DNA of 64,000 nucleotides from Nemertoderma westbladi (lineage: Eukaryota > Xenacoelomorpha > Nemertodermatida > Nemertodermatidae). Position 1 is the first letter of the stretch, and every line of letters begins with the position of its first letter. Shown in pieces: positions 36,101 to 42,714 of this stretch. A program made the translations under genes and the position numbers. The stretch lies in the NCBI GenBank assembly GCA_032718475.1, contig JAUCBJ010008699.1:1-64000 (forward strand). Direction: 5' to 3'. The notes under the pieces are model-generated. The model saw only the letters and a list, made by a program, of their open reading frames with translations. It was not told the DNA's origin and made no database searches.

Positions 36101-39100
36101 GAAAGCGAGAACATCCTTGGCGAAAAGTTTAAAGAAACGAGTCTCCTCTTCCTCGGTTGGAGTCGAGGAGTTCCAGATGAGAAGAAGAATCGAGCGATAT
36201 TATGAAAATTGAATAAAAGGTCGTCGGAGAAGAAGGATGTTACAAGAGTGGTTAAACCAAGTAAACGATTTGCGATGTCTTGGTTGATGTTTTCTCGAAT
36301 AAAAACAACAATACTAGTTGGAATCGTAAACTTCTCGTGCGAAGTAGTTAGATTAAACGTTATTTTGTTACCCTTTTTAAAAAATTTGAAACCGTGGTTG
36401 GAGGAATGAAGTTTATTATCATCGAGAGTTTGATAGTGTCCATCGTGAAGTTCATAGCAGGCGCGGAAAATAAAGTGCATGTAGTTTGCCGGAATCGGAA
36501 GGGGTTGGTTTAAGGTTGTATTTATCATTATAATGGAAAGAGTTTGTTCACCGAATCGAAATAGAAGCCAAATGAGTTGTCTAGTAGCGTAAACTGATTC
36601 TCGCTGCAAACCAATTTGTTGGTTGAAAAGCTGATTTCTGAATGTGCCATTGTGAATGTGAATTGTGAATGTAACTCGTTTTAGGAAAGAAAGAAATAAT
36701 TAAATATATACTTTTAAGAAAATAACTAAAAATTTTAAACACTAAAATAGAGAATGAATGGGAATGCAATGAACGGGGGTTATTATAGAGGGGGCTAGAA
36801 AGGGATTAGCCAATCAGGGCATGGGAGGGATATAGACAGCAAATCAGAGAGCAGCTTTGATGACGTTATAAGAGGCTAGTTATAGTTTGCCCAATGTTAT
36901 TCAATTGCAACCATAATGGCGCCATTGAATAACGAAGGCAAAGGGAGGGCCGCAATAGAGTAATTAGTTATCAGTATGGGAGCTATATACCCTAGGGCTA
37001 AATATGGCTGAAAGTCTATGGCGAGGTCGTAGCCGGAGTGGCGCCAAAGATGAGGTCATTAAGCCTCGGGGTATAATATAAATAGGTTCAATACAATAGA
37101 GGACCCTACGCTGATTAGTATAGGATTATTAGAGTCTATTGGATTAGGGGCAGGGGCGCTTGGATATAGATAAGAATAATTAGTTACCAGTAAGGGAGCT
37201 AGCTATACCCTAGGGCTAAATATAGCGAGGTGAAAGTCAATGACCTCATTTAGAAAGTAATATATAAAACTAATTATTGGTAATTCTAAAAATATAAATC
37301 AATGAGCTGAGGAACAAGATGTCATCCTAAAGCTTGATTTTAAGAACGCTTTTAATACTTTGAGAAGGGATCACATTGCAGATTGTATTGCAGATAAAGC
37401 CCCCGAGCTTCTCCCATTTTATAGGTTATGTTATGGTAGAACGACCCTCCTCTCATTTGGTCAAGATCTGCTGCTTTCTGAGGAGGGTTTCCAACAGGGG
37501 GTTAGCTGTCTTTGGATTTTGCCTAGGACTCCACCCGAATCTTGACAAATTACAGACAATATTCAAAGCAGGTTATATTGATGACGTTACAGTTGGAGGA
37601 AACTGGGAAAAGGTACACTCCAATCTTTCATCTTTCAGAACAGCATGTAGCGATATAGGGCTATCTCTTAATGAGTCAAAATGTGAACTAACCATCATTG
37701 GGGACAAGTCAGGTGAGGAAAACCCAATCTTAACTTCATTCCAGAAGATCTGTCCAGGAATCAAGTTGACTAGATCACAGGATTTAGAGCCACTTGGTGC
37801 CCCCATTGGCCCCGAAGCCCTCTCTAATGTCATCTCTAAGAAGTTGGACAACCTCAGTCTGTTTCACAATCGTCTCCGTCTCCTTGACAACCATGACGCC
37901 TTTTTCCTACTCAAAAACTGTCTAGCCATACCCAAACTTACATACATGCTCCGTCCATCACCAACTTTCAACGAACCCCATCTACTTAGCAAGATCGATA
38001 ACAATATAAGGGAGTCTCTAGAAGAGATAACGAACGTTAAACTGGAAACTGAAACCTTGGAGCAAGCAATCCTTCCTTGTCGACACGGTGGCCTCGGAAT
38101 CCCTTCTGTGACAGATATTGCGCCTTGTGCATACCTCTCATCATTGCATAAGAATGAATCGTTAATTAAAGAGATTTATCAGTCTCCTAGTGAGAACAAA
38201 CACCATGGAGAAGCCATAGACTGTTGGAAAAGCATGATCCCAGAGGCGAATACTCCAGAAGATCCAAAGAGGCAGAGAAACTGGTTGGAACCAATAACAG
38301 TTTCACGGTTTGCCTCGCTCCTGGAAGTATCAGACAAAACATCAGCTGCACGCCTGAGAGGTTGCAAGGTCCAAGGATCTGGGGACTGGCTCAACACCTT
38401 GCCATCTCCCTCCCTTGGCCTGAAATTATCTAATGAAGATTTTGGAATCGCTGTTGCTCTTCGGCTGGGCGCACAAGTTTGTATCCCGCACCCTTGCGTG
38501 TGTGGCGCTGCCGTAGACTCATCAGCTCACATGCTTTCACCTGCAACCACATTAAGAGCCGCCATCAACATCACAGGCTCGGGAATGATGCAATTCATCG
38601 GGCACTTGCGTCTGCAGAGATTTCTAGCACGTTAGAACCTGTTGGAATGTGTAGAAGTGATGGTAAGAGACCGGACGGGGCCACATTGCTCCCATGGGTG
38701 AGAGGCAAGCCTCTTATTTGGGACTTTACTTGCGTCCACCGCCAGGCTCCCTCTTACTCCCAAACAGCACTCCTAGATGGTCCTACTGTAGCAGACATGG
38801 CTGAAGATAGGAAACTAATGAAATATAGCGAACTCTCACGTAATTATATAATTCAACCTGTAGCTGTCGAATCACTGGGCGGTCTTGGTACCTCTACGAT
38901 AGCATTCATCCGTGAGCTAGGGCACTGTATACAGAAGGTATCTGGCAACAAAAAATCGATTGAACACCTCCGTCAACGTTTAGGGGTTTTTGTATCCAGG
39001 TCGGTAATGCTGCATGCGTCAAAGAGTCCTTTGCTGCACATTCCGAGTCTTTTAGAGAAATTTTATTTAAATAGTGTCAGAGGAATCTAGCGTAAAAGCT

Positions 39101-40531
39101 AACGGGTCTGGAAGTTATGATCAGGACAATGTTGAAGATCCACAATTAGAGTTTATCGAATAACATTATTTGTATTAAAATAATGGAACATTAATATTTA
39201 TCTACGTATTGTATTATTACTCAACTATACAGTTCTCTATTTAATTTAAATCAATTAAATAAAGTAAAAGTAATACAATTAAATAAATTAAAATTAAATA
39301 CAAATAAATAAGTACCAATAAATAAAAGAGCAGAGGTGTCACTTATGACACCCGTTTGGGCCTCTAGGTGATGGTTAGACATCACTCATGACCCTTTGGG
39401 TGTTAGGGCACTACAGTAATCAGTCTGATTAATTAGGATAATCAATTAAAACCCTAATTAGACGTCGTAAGACATCTATTAGGGATTAAATGTACTAATT
39501 AATTGATGACACCCGTCAATTAGGGTCTAATTAGCCTAATTGGGAGATTGTCACCCAGACAGTCTGGTGCCAATGACACCCAATGACACCCTAGGTGTCA
39601 CATTCATAAGTGATGAGTCATGAGTGGGGTCTAAGTGTCACCGAACCACCCAAACACCTACTAATTTCGGGTTACCTCCTGTGCACATTCAACTGGAGAA
39701 CAAGTTGTTTTTAAACTTTTACTTTCCTAAATTCTAAATATTGATAGGGCCTATAGCATCTACATAATTATTAATTTATTATTTAATTATTAATTCATTA
39801 TTTCAATAATTTATTTTGTATTTTATTTCAAAAACGTTAATAAATGAATTATTTCGACTTCTCATCGTCTTCTAAAAATAATAATAAAATAATCCGGCTG
39901 GATATCGGTTAATAATTCCACCCAAACAGATAGGATATCCGGATATAATATTACATATTGAGTAGAGAACAGATAGGCCAGCAACTGAACGGGTGTGATT
40001 ATTTGTCGCAGGTACGCGCGCTCCGCTATAGATCCGTTGCTAGACGACCAGGCGGCCCAGCTGCTGGTCCAGAAGTATGTTGAGATGCGTAAAGCGGGCG
40101 CCGGTCGAGGTCAGGTGTCCGCATATCCAAGGCAACTGGAGTCCCTGATCCGACTGTCGGAGGCCCACGCGCGGATGCGGTTGAGCGGCTCGGTGGAGGT
40201 CTGCGACGTGGAGGAGGCCCACCGGTTGCACCGGGAGGCCTTGAAGCAGTCGGCGGTGGACCCGGTCACCGGAATAGTCGATATCAACATCCTCACCACC
40301 GGAATGACAGTGACGGCTCGCAAGGCCCAGGGGGTGCTCGCCCGCGAGGTGCTGGCAGTCCTCAAGGAGTGCAGACACACGGTGGTGTCGCGGAAAGACG
40401 CCTTCAAGTTGCTCAACGAGAAAACCGAGCGAACCAATCAGAAGGCGATGTTTGAGGAAGCCTTGAGGATCCTTCAGGACGATGACCATATCATTATGAG
40501 TAACCAGAACATTCGTATTCTTAGTAAATAG
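14455..40531 (+). CDS. MCM4: MCM4, DNA replication licensing helicase subunit (4 exons)
   Basis: Subunit of the MCM2-7 hexamer that is loaded at origins and unwinds DNA in S phase. Exons are 14455-15172, 15579-15943, 25079-25968 and 40012-40531, in phases 1, 0 and 2, with a total of 830 aa (human MCM4 is 863). Features in order: a Ser/Thr-Pro-rich tail ([19 protein letters not shown]) of the kind targeted by CDK and DDK; the OB-fold domain with zinc ligands C278, C281, C300 and C303; Walker A GDPGTSKS (475-482); Walker B CIDEFDKM with D539-E540; arginine finger SRF with R608; and a winged-helix C-terminus. The frame is intact and catalytic residues are kept, so it is likely functional despite introns of 9.1 and 14.0 kb made mostly of repeats. 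It is divergent from ANKIB1. Broken copies of its 3' end occur at 48058, 57231 and 57721. Confidence 0.96.
15173..15578 (+). other. MCM4 intron 1
   Basis: 406 bp, phase 1, GT-AG. AT-rich, with one TACCGGTA at 15203-15210 and nothing else recognised. The open frame 15491 onward before the acceptor is read-through of the intron, not coding. Confidence 0.85.
15579..15943 (+). CDS. MCM4: MCM4 exon 2: OB fold and zinc finger
   Basis: It follows acceptor TTATCTTTAG (exon from 15579). It encodes [20 protein letters not shown], the four zinc-ligand Cys (CAVC and CPNC), and [17 protein letters not shown]. It ends GDRIQ with donor CAG|GTTAGG. The length matches the family with no gap at either junction. 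Confidence 0.95.
15944..16924 (+). other. MCM4 intron 2, left part
   Basis: AT-rich intron sequence with TACCGGTA at 16009-16016 and 16466-16473, and an imperfect inverted repeat at 16108-16240 described separately. No coding content. Confidence 0.6.
16108..16240. repeat. Imperfect inverted repeat / MITE remnant
   Basis: The left arm CATACTTGTGTGTAAAGTGG (16108-) and right arm AACAAGTATG (to 16240) pair across about 47 bp with mismatches. They include CTTTACA/TGTAAAG and GTGGCTTT/AAAGCCAC. The loop is short (about 30 bp). It could be a small foldback element or a strong intronic hairpin. Confidence 0.5.
17121..21469 (+). repeat. 2150-bp higher-order repeat inside the minisatellite
   Basis: Sequence from 17121 to 19319 recurs from 19271 to 21469 at a fixed offset of 2150 bp. 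Rare variants match at that offset: TTTTTTGTAGG at 17191/19341, ATTCGATTTATATCCC at 18301/20451, TTGTACATGTACACTGG at 18611/20761. Just outside these limits the units differ. I saw no mismatch in the places compared. Confidence 0.9.
22061..22560 (+). repeat. Second, ~335-bp higher-order repeat
   Basis: The rare trio of GTTTTGCATTGGATT, a deleted unit TTATTTGGATTTATG, and CGTTGGATTTGTCCC occurs at about 22065-22175 and again about 335 bp later (22400-22510). This shows a separate local duplication of a block of units. Confidence 0.7.
24696..25078 (+). other. MCM4 intron 2, right end
   Basis: AT-rich sequence between the minisatellite and the exon 3 acceptor at 25078. No repeat or gene recognised. 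Confidence 0.6.
25079..25968 (+). CDS. MCM4: MCM4 exon 3: AAA+ ATPase core
   Basis: It follows acceptor TGTTACCAG and starts [18 protein letters not shown]. It carries Walker A, Walker B and the Arg finger, with the strongly conserved [20 protein letters not shown] and [18 protein letters not shown]. It ends DYLG with donor GG|GTGAGT. Its last 113 bp reappear unchanged in the pseudogene at 57282-57394. Confidence 0.96.
26020..26160 (+). repeat. tRNA-derived SINE in MCM4 intron 3
   Basis: GTTGTGAGGCGGTTAGACAG is box A-like and GTGAGTTCGATCCC holds box B. A body with TTTAGCTGTTAATAATTCT and AAATGACAAGAGC follows. The duplicated intron at 57395-57720 lacks this segment between AGTGGTTCAGGTT and CAGCTGTAATGG. 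It is a different family from the ANKIB1 SINEs. Confidence 0.65.
26161..26661 (+). other. MCM4 intron 3, unrecognised insertion
   Basis: AT-rich. The interval about 26255-26632 has no counterpart in the duplicate intron at 57395-57720, so it was inserted here or lost there. I see no TIRs or coding potential. GGCCTCATGAGGCC near 26411-26424 is a 14-bp palindrome. Confidence 0.5.
26662..26667 (+). repeat. Left 6-bp target site duplication
   Basis: TTCGGG directly before the left TIR. The unoccupied copy GAGCTTCGGGTTGCCTCC near 57559 has this word once. Confidence 0.85.
26668..27074 (+). repeat. Left TIR of the Polinton-like element
   Basis: About 407 bp, inverted copy of 39248-39665. Identity is high near both edges (for example GGCCCAAACGGGTGTCATAA), with small indels and substitutions in the middle. 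It is dense in GGTGTCA/TGACACC and TAATTAG words. Confidence 0.88.
27075..27462. other. Polinton-like element interior, left
   Basis: AT-rich, with short inverted repeats (GGTGAC near 27267 pairing with GTCACC near 27281; ACCGGTCTG with CAGACCGGT around 27284-27340). No ORF or family recognised. The BEL element begins at its right edge. Confidence 0.5.
27463..27668 (-). repeat. BEL 3' LTR
   Basis: 206 bp, TG...CA on the minus strand (starts TGTATGCGGATTC, ends CAACAGCA). It is a direct repeat of 34801-35006 with about seven differences. It contains a perfect 13-bp stem GATACGAGATTGG / CCAATCTCGTATC around 27567-27598. Confidence 0.88.
27669..27707 (-). promoter_or_regulatory. BEL polypurine tract with upstream hairpin
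   Basis: On the minus strand GGGGGGGGAG directly precedes the 3' LTR TG, the expected plus-strand primer. Just upstream ATGCTATCTTC and GAAGATAGCAT (27679-27707) form an 11-bp stem. Confidence 0.75.
28317..28541 (-). CDS. Small acidic/basic ORF in the BEL 3' region, function unknown
   Basis: An open frame of about 74 codons beginning [16 protein letters not shown] and rich in Glu, Arg and Lys, with [20 protein letters not shown] looking like a short coiled coil. The open frame extends somewhat upstream. No family recognised. It lies after pol, where some LTR elements carry an extra gene, but there is no signal peptide or membrane segment to suggest an envelope. It may be chance or a remnant. 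Confidence 0.3.
   Translation of the reverse strand: MAFEGLVDHPGLKDESVYYNNRHLVDREVDTPYQRWEKLEADRLEEKRLEEVAKRESRGKNEMGETWSDESYHL
28811..29108. repeat. Tandem repeat in the BEL 3' untranslated region
   Basis: Four units spaced 67, 74 and 74 bp (CACACTCCCTGATCTCTAA at 28861, 28928, 29002 and 29076), each with GTGGTATGTCTCTATACCAC, itself an inverted repeat (GTGGTAT/ATACCAC). It is flanked by CTAACT-rich simple sequence from 28730 to about 29220. Confidence 0.85.
29386..33555 (-). pseudogene. BEL/Pao pol polyprotein with one premature stop
   Basis: Minus strand, one reading frame of 1390 codons, broken only by TAG at 30526-30528. From the 33555 end: zinc-knuckle remnants; an aspartic protease in which the usual DSG reads NSG (89-91), so the catalytic Asp is lost; RT with motif [12 protein letters not shown] (428-438) and motif C YVDD (509-512); RNase H-like [14 protein letters not shown] and the Pao-typical [14 protein letters not shown]; then, past the stop, an integrase with CQTC zinc ligands, [15 protein letters not shown] and the downstream Glu, and a DUF5641-like C-terminus. 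Gag lies 4 bp upstream in another frame. As it stands the integrase would not be made without readthrough. Confidence 0.9.
33560..34702 (-). CDS. BEL/Pao gag (DUF1759-type)
   Basis: The frame is open from 34789, but the first ATG is at 34702 ([17 protein letters not shown]). The stretch [20 protein letters not shown], with [18 protein letters not shown], matches the Pao retrotransposon gag domain. The C-terminus runs into a zinc knuckle that begins in this frame and continues in the pol frame, so a frameshift separates the two ORFs. An 18-bp C run at 34713-34730 sits in the leader just before the ATG. Confidence 0.8.
   Translation of the reverse strand: MPPLQYQQYTQTEIRTSNPLDENRSCDTQIWRGPLPPMVYPTQRKTTGRTGGLHLTGESIQHPSNPLEAQAMGMATLIDVLKTRIELPPVEPFKFDGSRPEEYLQFRRIYSNEILTKNLTQAECLKYLQVYTGGPAYDIVRQYQGIEGGFTTAWRALDREYGHPAKIIWQTLRGITSGGLQDNPVSIKTFATKVEKALIVLKTLDAPYELNASNNITTIAQTLPIWLRNKWRKIAFSTREKKGAELGLEEMSNFLNYKAELITDPVYSEDSLGKAPRAEYNRPKPEHNAANALPKLRQSLSYAATQGTASPQIAGSGARLWHEQGPNNNTNKYNPNIPSRPNSNIQNTRPVDVNLRAIRVRLYRERYNPEYKCQLHRQNP
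34771..34795. repeat. Palindrome at the BEL 5' leader
   Basis: ATATATTGGGGAAGCCCAATATAT is a near-perfect hairpin with a 2-3 nt loop, just inside the 5' LTR where a primer binding site would lie. I could not match it to a tRNA 3' end. Confidence 0.5.
34801..35006 (-). repeat. BEL 5' LTR
   Basis: Partner of the 3' LTR. Its stem-loop is damaged by two substitutions (GATATGAG; GACAATC). Its outer end is exactly adjacent to the start of the 2.3 kb TIR block at 35007. Confidence 0.88.
35007..35120 (+). repeat. Left TIR of the 2.3 kb block
   Basis: Starts GATTTCTATTTTTAGAATTA and ends CCCTTACTGGTAAC. Inverted partner at 37183-37300. Confidence 0.85.
35262..36650 (-). pseudogene. Unrecognised ORF cluster in the 2.3 kb TIR block
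   Basis: Minus-strand frames are packed end to end: about 36609-36088 ([20 protein letters not shown] region), 36091-35813 ([16 protein letters not shown]), 35849-35511 ([13 protein letters not shown]; acidic then Cys-containing) and 35507-35262 ([20 protein letters not shown]). Neighbouring frames overlap by 4 and 37 bp, and the composition carries across the overlaps. This suggests one or two genes with one or two frameshifts rather than four genes. The last ORF starts 3 bp after the previous stop and may be a separate small basic protein. A possible upstream ATG is at 36650. I do not recognise any domain; no transposase DDE/DDD, Rep, helicase or polymerase motif is visible. Confidence 0.45.
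37183..37300 (-). repeat. Right TIR of the 2.3 kb block
   Basis: Inverted partner of 35007-35120, with AGCTAGCT where the left has AGCT. Confidence 0.85.
37303..39091 (+). pseudogene. Non-LTR reverse transcriptase gene with C-terminal endonuclease-like domain (broken)
   Basis: It begins abruptly at the TIR block with RT motif [15 protein letters not shown], then [10 protein letters not shown] (motif B), a frame break near 37490-37510, then [10 protein letters not shown] (motif C). A thumb-like region follows with [15 protein letters not shown] (about 38078-38125). Near 38500 a CVCG..VD....H....C zinc motif is cut by a second frame break (about 38515-38530). The last frame contains [14 protein letters not shown] and LIWDFTC, a PD-(x)-D/E spacing reminiscent of restriction-like endonucleases of R2-type elements, and stops at 39090. 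The 5' half, including RT motifs 0-2, is missing. I know this protein type as a widespread invertebrate retroelement product, but not its formal name. Confidence 0.75.
39248..39665 (-). repeat. Right TIR of the Polinton-like element
   Basis: About 418 bp. Read on the minus strand it parallels 26668-27074. It differs by a tandem GGTGTCATTG duplication and a few substitutions, so the two TIRs have diverged since insertion. Confidence 0.88.
39666..39671 (+). repeat. Right 6-bp target site duplication
   Basis: TTCGGG directly after the right TIR, followed by TTACCTCCTGTGCACATTC as in the empty site (one A/G difference). Confidence 0.85.
39672..40011 (+). other. MCM4 intron 3, right end
   Basis: AT-rich. 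39672-39820 is duplicated at 57569-57720, where it then jumps straight into exon 4 sequence. The acceptor is at 40010-40011. Confidence 0.7.
40012..40531 (+). CDS. MCM4: MCM4 exon 4: AAA+ lid and winged-helix C-terminus
   Basis: It follows acceptor TTTGTCGCAG and opens [19 protein letters not shown]. It contains [16 protein letters not shown] and [12 protein letters not shown], and ends IRILSK with TAG at 40529-40531. The last 273 bp are duplicated at 57721-57993. Confidence 0.95.
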
Positions 40532-42459
40532 TCTTCATTAATCCACAGTGGGGGTCAGTCGATATCAGTTGGATGACGTCACCATGTAGTCAGGGAGACG
40601 GGTATTAGATTGTCTACCAATCGCCAATAATGCTAATATCAATAATGCAATGAATAATACAGTGAATTTTATGTGAAATAATTCTATTTGTTGTTGATTT
40701 TCTATATAAAGTAGAATGCAGGTTTAATCGTAGTTGAGCGCGACTATAAACTCGATATTATTATTATTGGCACCGCCGAATCGATTGTCGTTGTCACTGA
40801 AACTGCCTTTACTCTATACAATATTACTGTGTCTCGTTATATTTACTATAATTCAACGTTATTGTTATGTTATAATATTGTGTAGACGTACAGTAGGTAT
40901 AATATCTGTTATAGTTTATAACCATTAGTTGTAGATAACAGTGCAATCCATTCTCACAAGTATAAACTCAATGCAATAAATATAGGAGGTACGTTGTTTA
41001 GGATGTATTAACATTTATTGATTAGACTTTTATTAAGATTTATTAACATTTATTTTGGAATATATTAGTTATGATTATAATTTGTAGGAATCAATAATCC
41101 TTATCCAACTCAAAACATTAAAGGATTTATGGGAGTTTTGAGTTATAATTAGTTATTATTATTATTAAATATTACCATTTTTTTGTTCGACATATTTTTA
41201 TCTATCCAGCTATAAAACTTGTTATATTCAATTCGAGTTAATAGGAAAGCCGTTATTGCGAACCGGGGCCACTAATTTTAAGCGAAATTATTTGTTATTA
41301 ATATTTAGAAATTTTACTATAATTCGTCGCTGTCCATCTCAAACTCGAGTATTTTCTATAATAAATTTATTATAAATATTACACTAGTTTCTATATAAGC
41401 TAGGAGTCTGTAATATTTACTATTATTATTATTATAGTTTGTCTCTTGTTTTATATTCTTGGTGAGTGGCTTCTTGTTTACATAAACATCAATATATTAA
41501 ACCAAATAAATATTTGTTTTATGTTATATAATATTATACTATTTTTCTACCTCTACCCAATATTTTCACTTCATCCAACTGCAATAGAAATCAAAATTAA
41601 TCTGTCACGTGTAACTTTAGTTTATTGTTTTGGTTAGAATAAGGTGCCACTGTTATTGGAAAGTACATTAAAAAGTATATAAGACAATCACCAAACTTAC
41701 TTCATAAGAAAAATTACAAATCGAAATGATATATTGGCCTTCTATCTACATAAACTGAAAGTAAATGGGCCGTACGGCGTTACGTAATCACAAAAAGCGA
41801 CCTGATTACGATGCCATTTTATATGAAATCCCTTTAATAAGTAACTTCCCAAAAAAGTTATTAAGATTTTTTTACATATTAATAATCCTGAATAATGTAG
41901 CTTTCAAATGAACTATAAATTATAAAGTGCCGTGTACGAGATCGAGAGTTACATTTGTTTTAATACACAAAATCAACTAAATTACTCATCAATCGATTTT
42001 TTGCAAATTAAATATTCTAGCTCGCCAGTTAGTAGCCAATGAGAGTCCAGGATTCCCATTAACAATGATTGTTTAAGGCCGCCGCCAGGTTAATGCTTGT
42101 AGTATGGAGTGTAGCGCTATAGAGGAGAATTAATCTTATTGAGTTGAATCGGCAAAGTTCAATTACATTATAATTCGCTTAGGATATTTTTTGTTGTTCT
42201 GGATTGCGGTTTTTAATATAACTATTTAAAGTTGATGCAATAAAGACTTTCTGCCGCTATATTTCACTTTGCAGTTACCCCCATGTGAAGAATACCAGGT
42301 TTTCACCAAAAACACAGGTTACAAAAGGATAACTTTTCTCTGAGAGTTTGAAAACTGGGCTGTGATATTTTATTTTAATAGAAAATCGAATTTTATATAA
42401 ATAAATATAATTCAAACTCAACATTCTCTTGCCCTGGAAGTCTGTAAATCTGGGCGTCC
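40532..42459 (+). other. MCM4 3' UTR and flank, start of the macro-repeat unit
   Basis: AT-rich without convincing genes. Bases from about 41032 recur at 48107-49540 and bases from 40532 at 57994-59930, at high identity. This marks it as the left part of the tandem macro-unit. Confidence 0.75.
40975..40980 (+). promoter_or_regulatory. Candidate MCM4 polyadenylation signal
   Basis: AATAAA 444 bp after the stop codon, retained in the duplicate at 58440-58445. Other AT-rich hexamers nearby make it uncertain. Confidence 0.4.
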
Positions 42460-42504
42460 AGTAAACGTGTAGTCTGCCTATTTGTCTGTTCCAAAGTCTT
42501 CCCG

Positions 42505-42526
42505 GGCGTCCGGGTGTCCGGACGCC
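42505..42526. repeat. GC palindrome, unit 1
   Basis: GGCGTCCGGG TG TCCGGACGCC: a 10-bp stem with one mismatch in an otherwise AT-rich flank, followed by a GGGC/GCCC hairpin. Confidence 0.75.
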
Positions 42527-42589
42527 TGGGCACTATAATGCCCGGACATCCTAAAATCCTTCAAATTGTCCGGATTTCCGAGCAAATTT

Positions 42590-42714
42590 CTCCAACAAGT
42601 ATAACAAGTACAAATACAAGTATAAGTTATAGTACTAGTACTAGTACAATTACAAGTACAAGTACAATTCCAAGTACAATTACAAGTACAAGTACATGTA
42701 CATGTACATGTCAA
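42590..42714 (+). repeat. (ACAAGT)n-type simple repeat, unit 1
   Basis: Impure hexamer array (ACAAGT, ACAATT, ACTAGT variants) ending in ACATGTACATGTACATGTC, which leads into the 43-bp satellite. Confidence 0.9.

Larger units (their letters stand above)
35007..37300. mobile_element. 2.3 kb block bounded by ~115-bp TIRs
   Basis: The inverted repeats 35007-35120 and 37183-37300 differ by about two substitutions and a 4-bp AGCT duplication. Both start GATTT[C/A]TATTTTTAGAAT. A third, diverged copy of the inner TIR part lies at about 36961-37014. Inside is a compact minus-strand ORF cluster. The left edge abuts the BEL LTR and the right edge abuts the RT pseudogene, so target duplications cannot be read. 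The class is unrecognised: a DNA transposon, a Polinton sub-element or an integrated small linear genome are all possible. Confidence 0.6.
26668..39665. mobile_element. Polinton/Maverick-like composite element in MCM4 intron 3
   Basis: A 12,998-bp insertion bounded by long terminal inverted repeats (26668-27074 and 39248-39665) and by a 6-bp direct repeat TTCGGG (26662-26667 and 39666-39671). The left end begins 5'-AG; the right end read inward begins AT, then TAGTAGGTGTTTGGG as on the left. Long TIRs, 6-bp duplications and AG ends are established Polinton traits. No DNA polymerase B, retroviral-type integrase of its own, packaging ATPase or capsid gene was recognised. The interior instead holds a BEL element, a second TIR block and an RT pseudogene, so it is non-autonomous or decayed. 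The duplicate of this intron keeps the uninterrupted target at 57563-57568. Confidence 0.75.
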
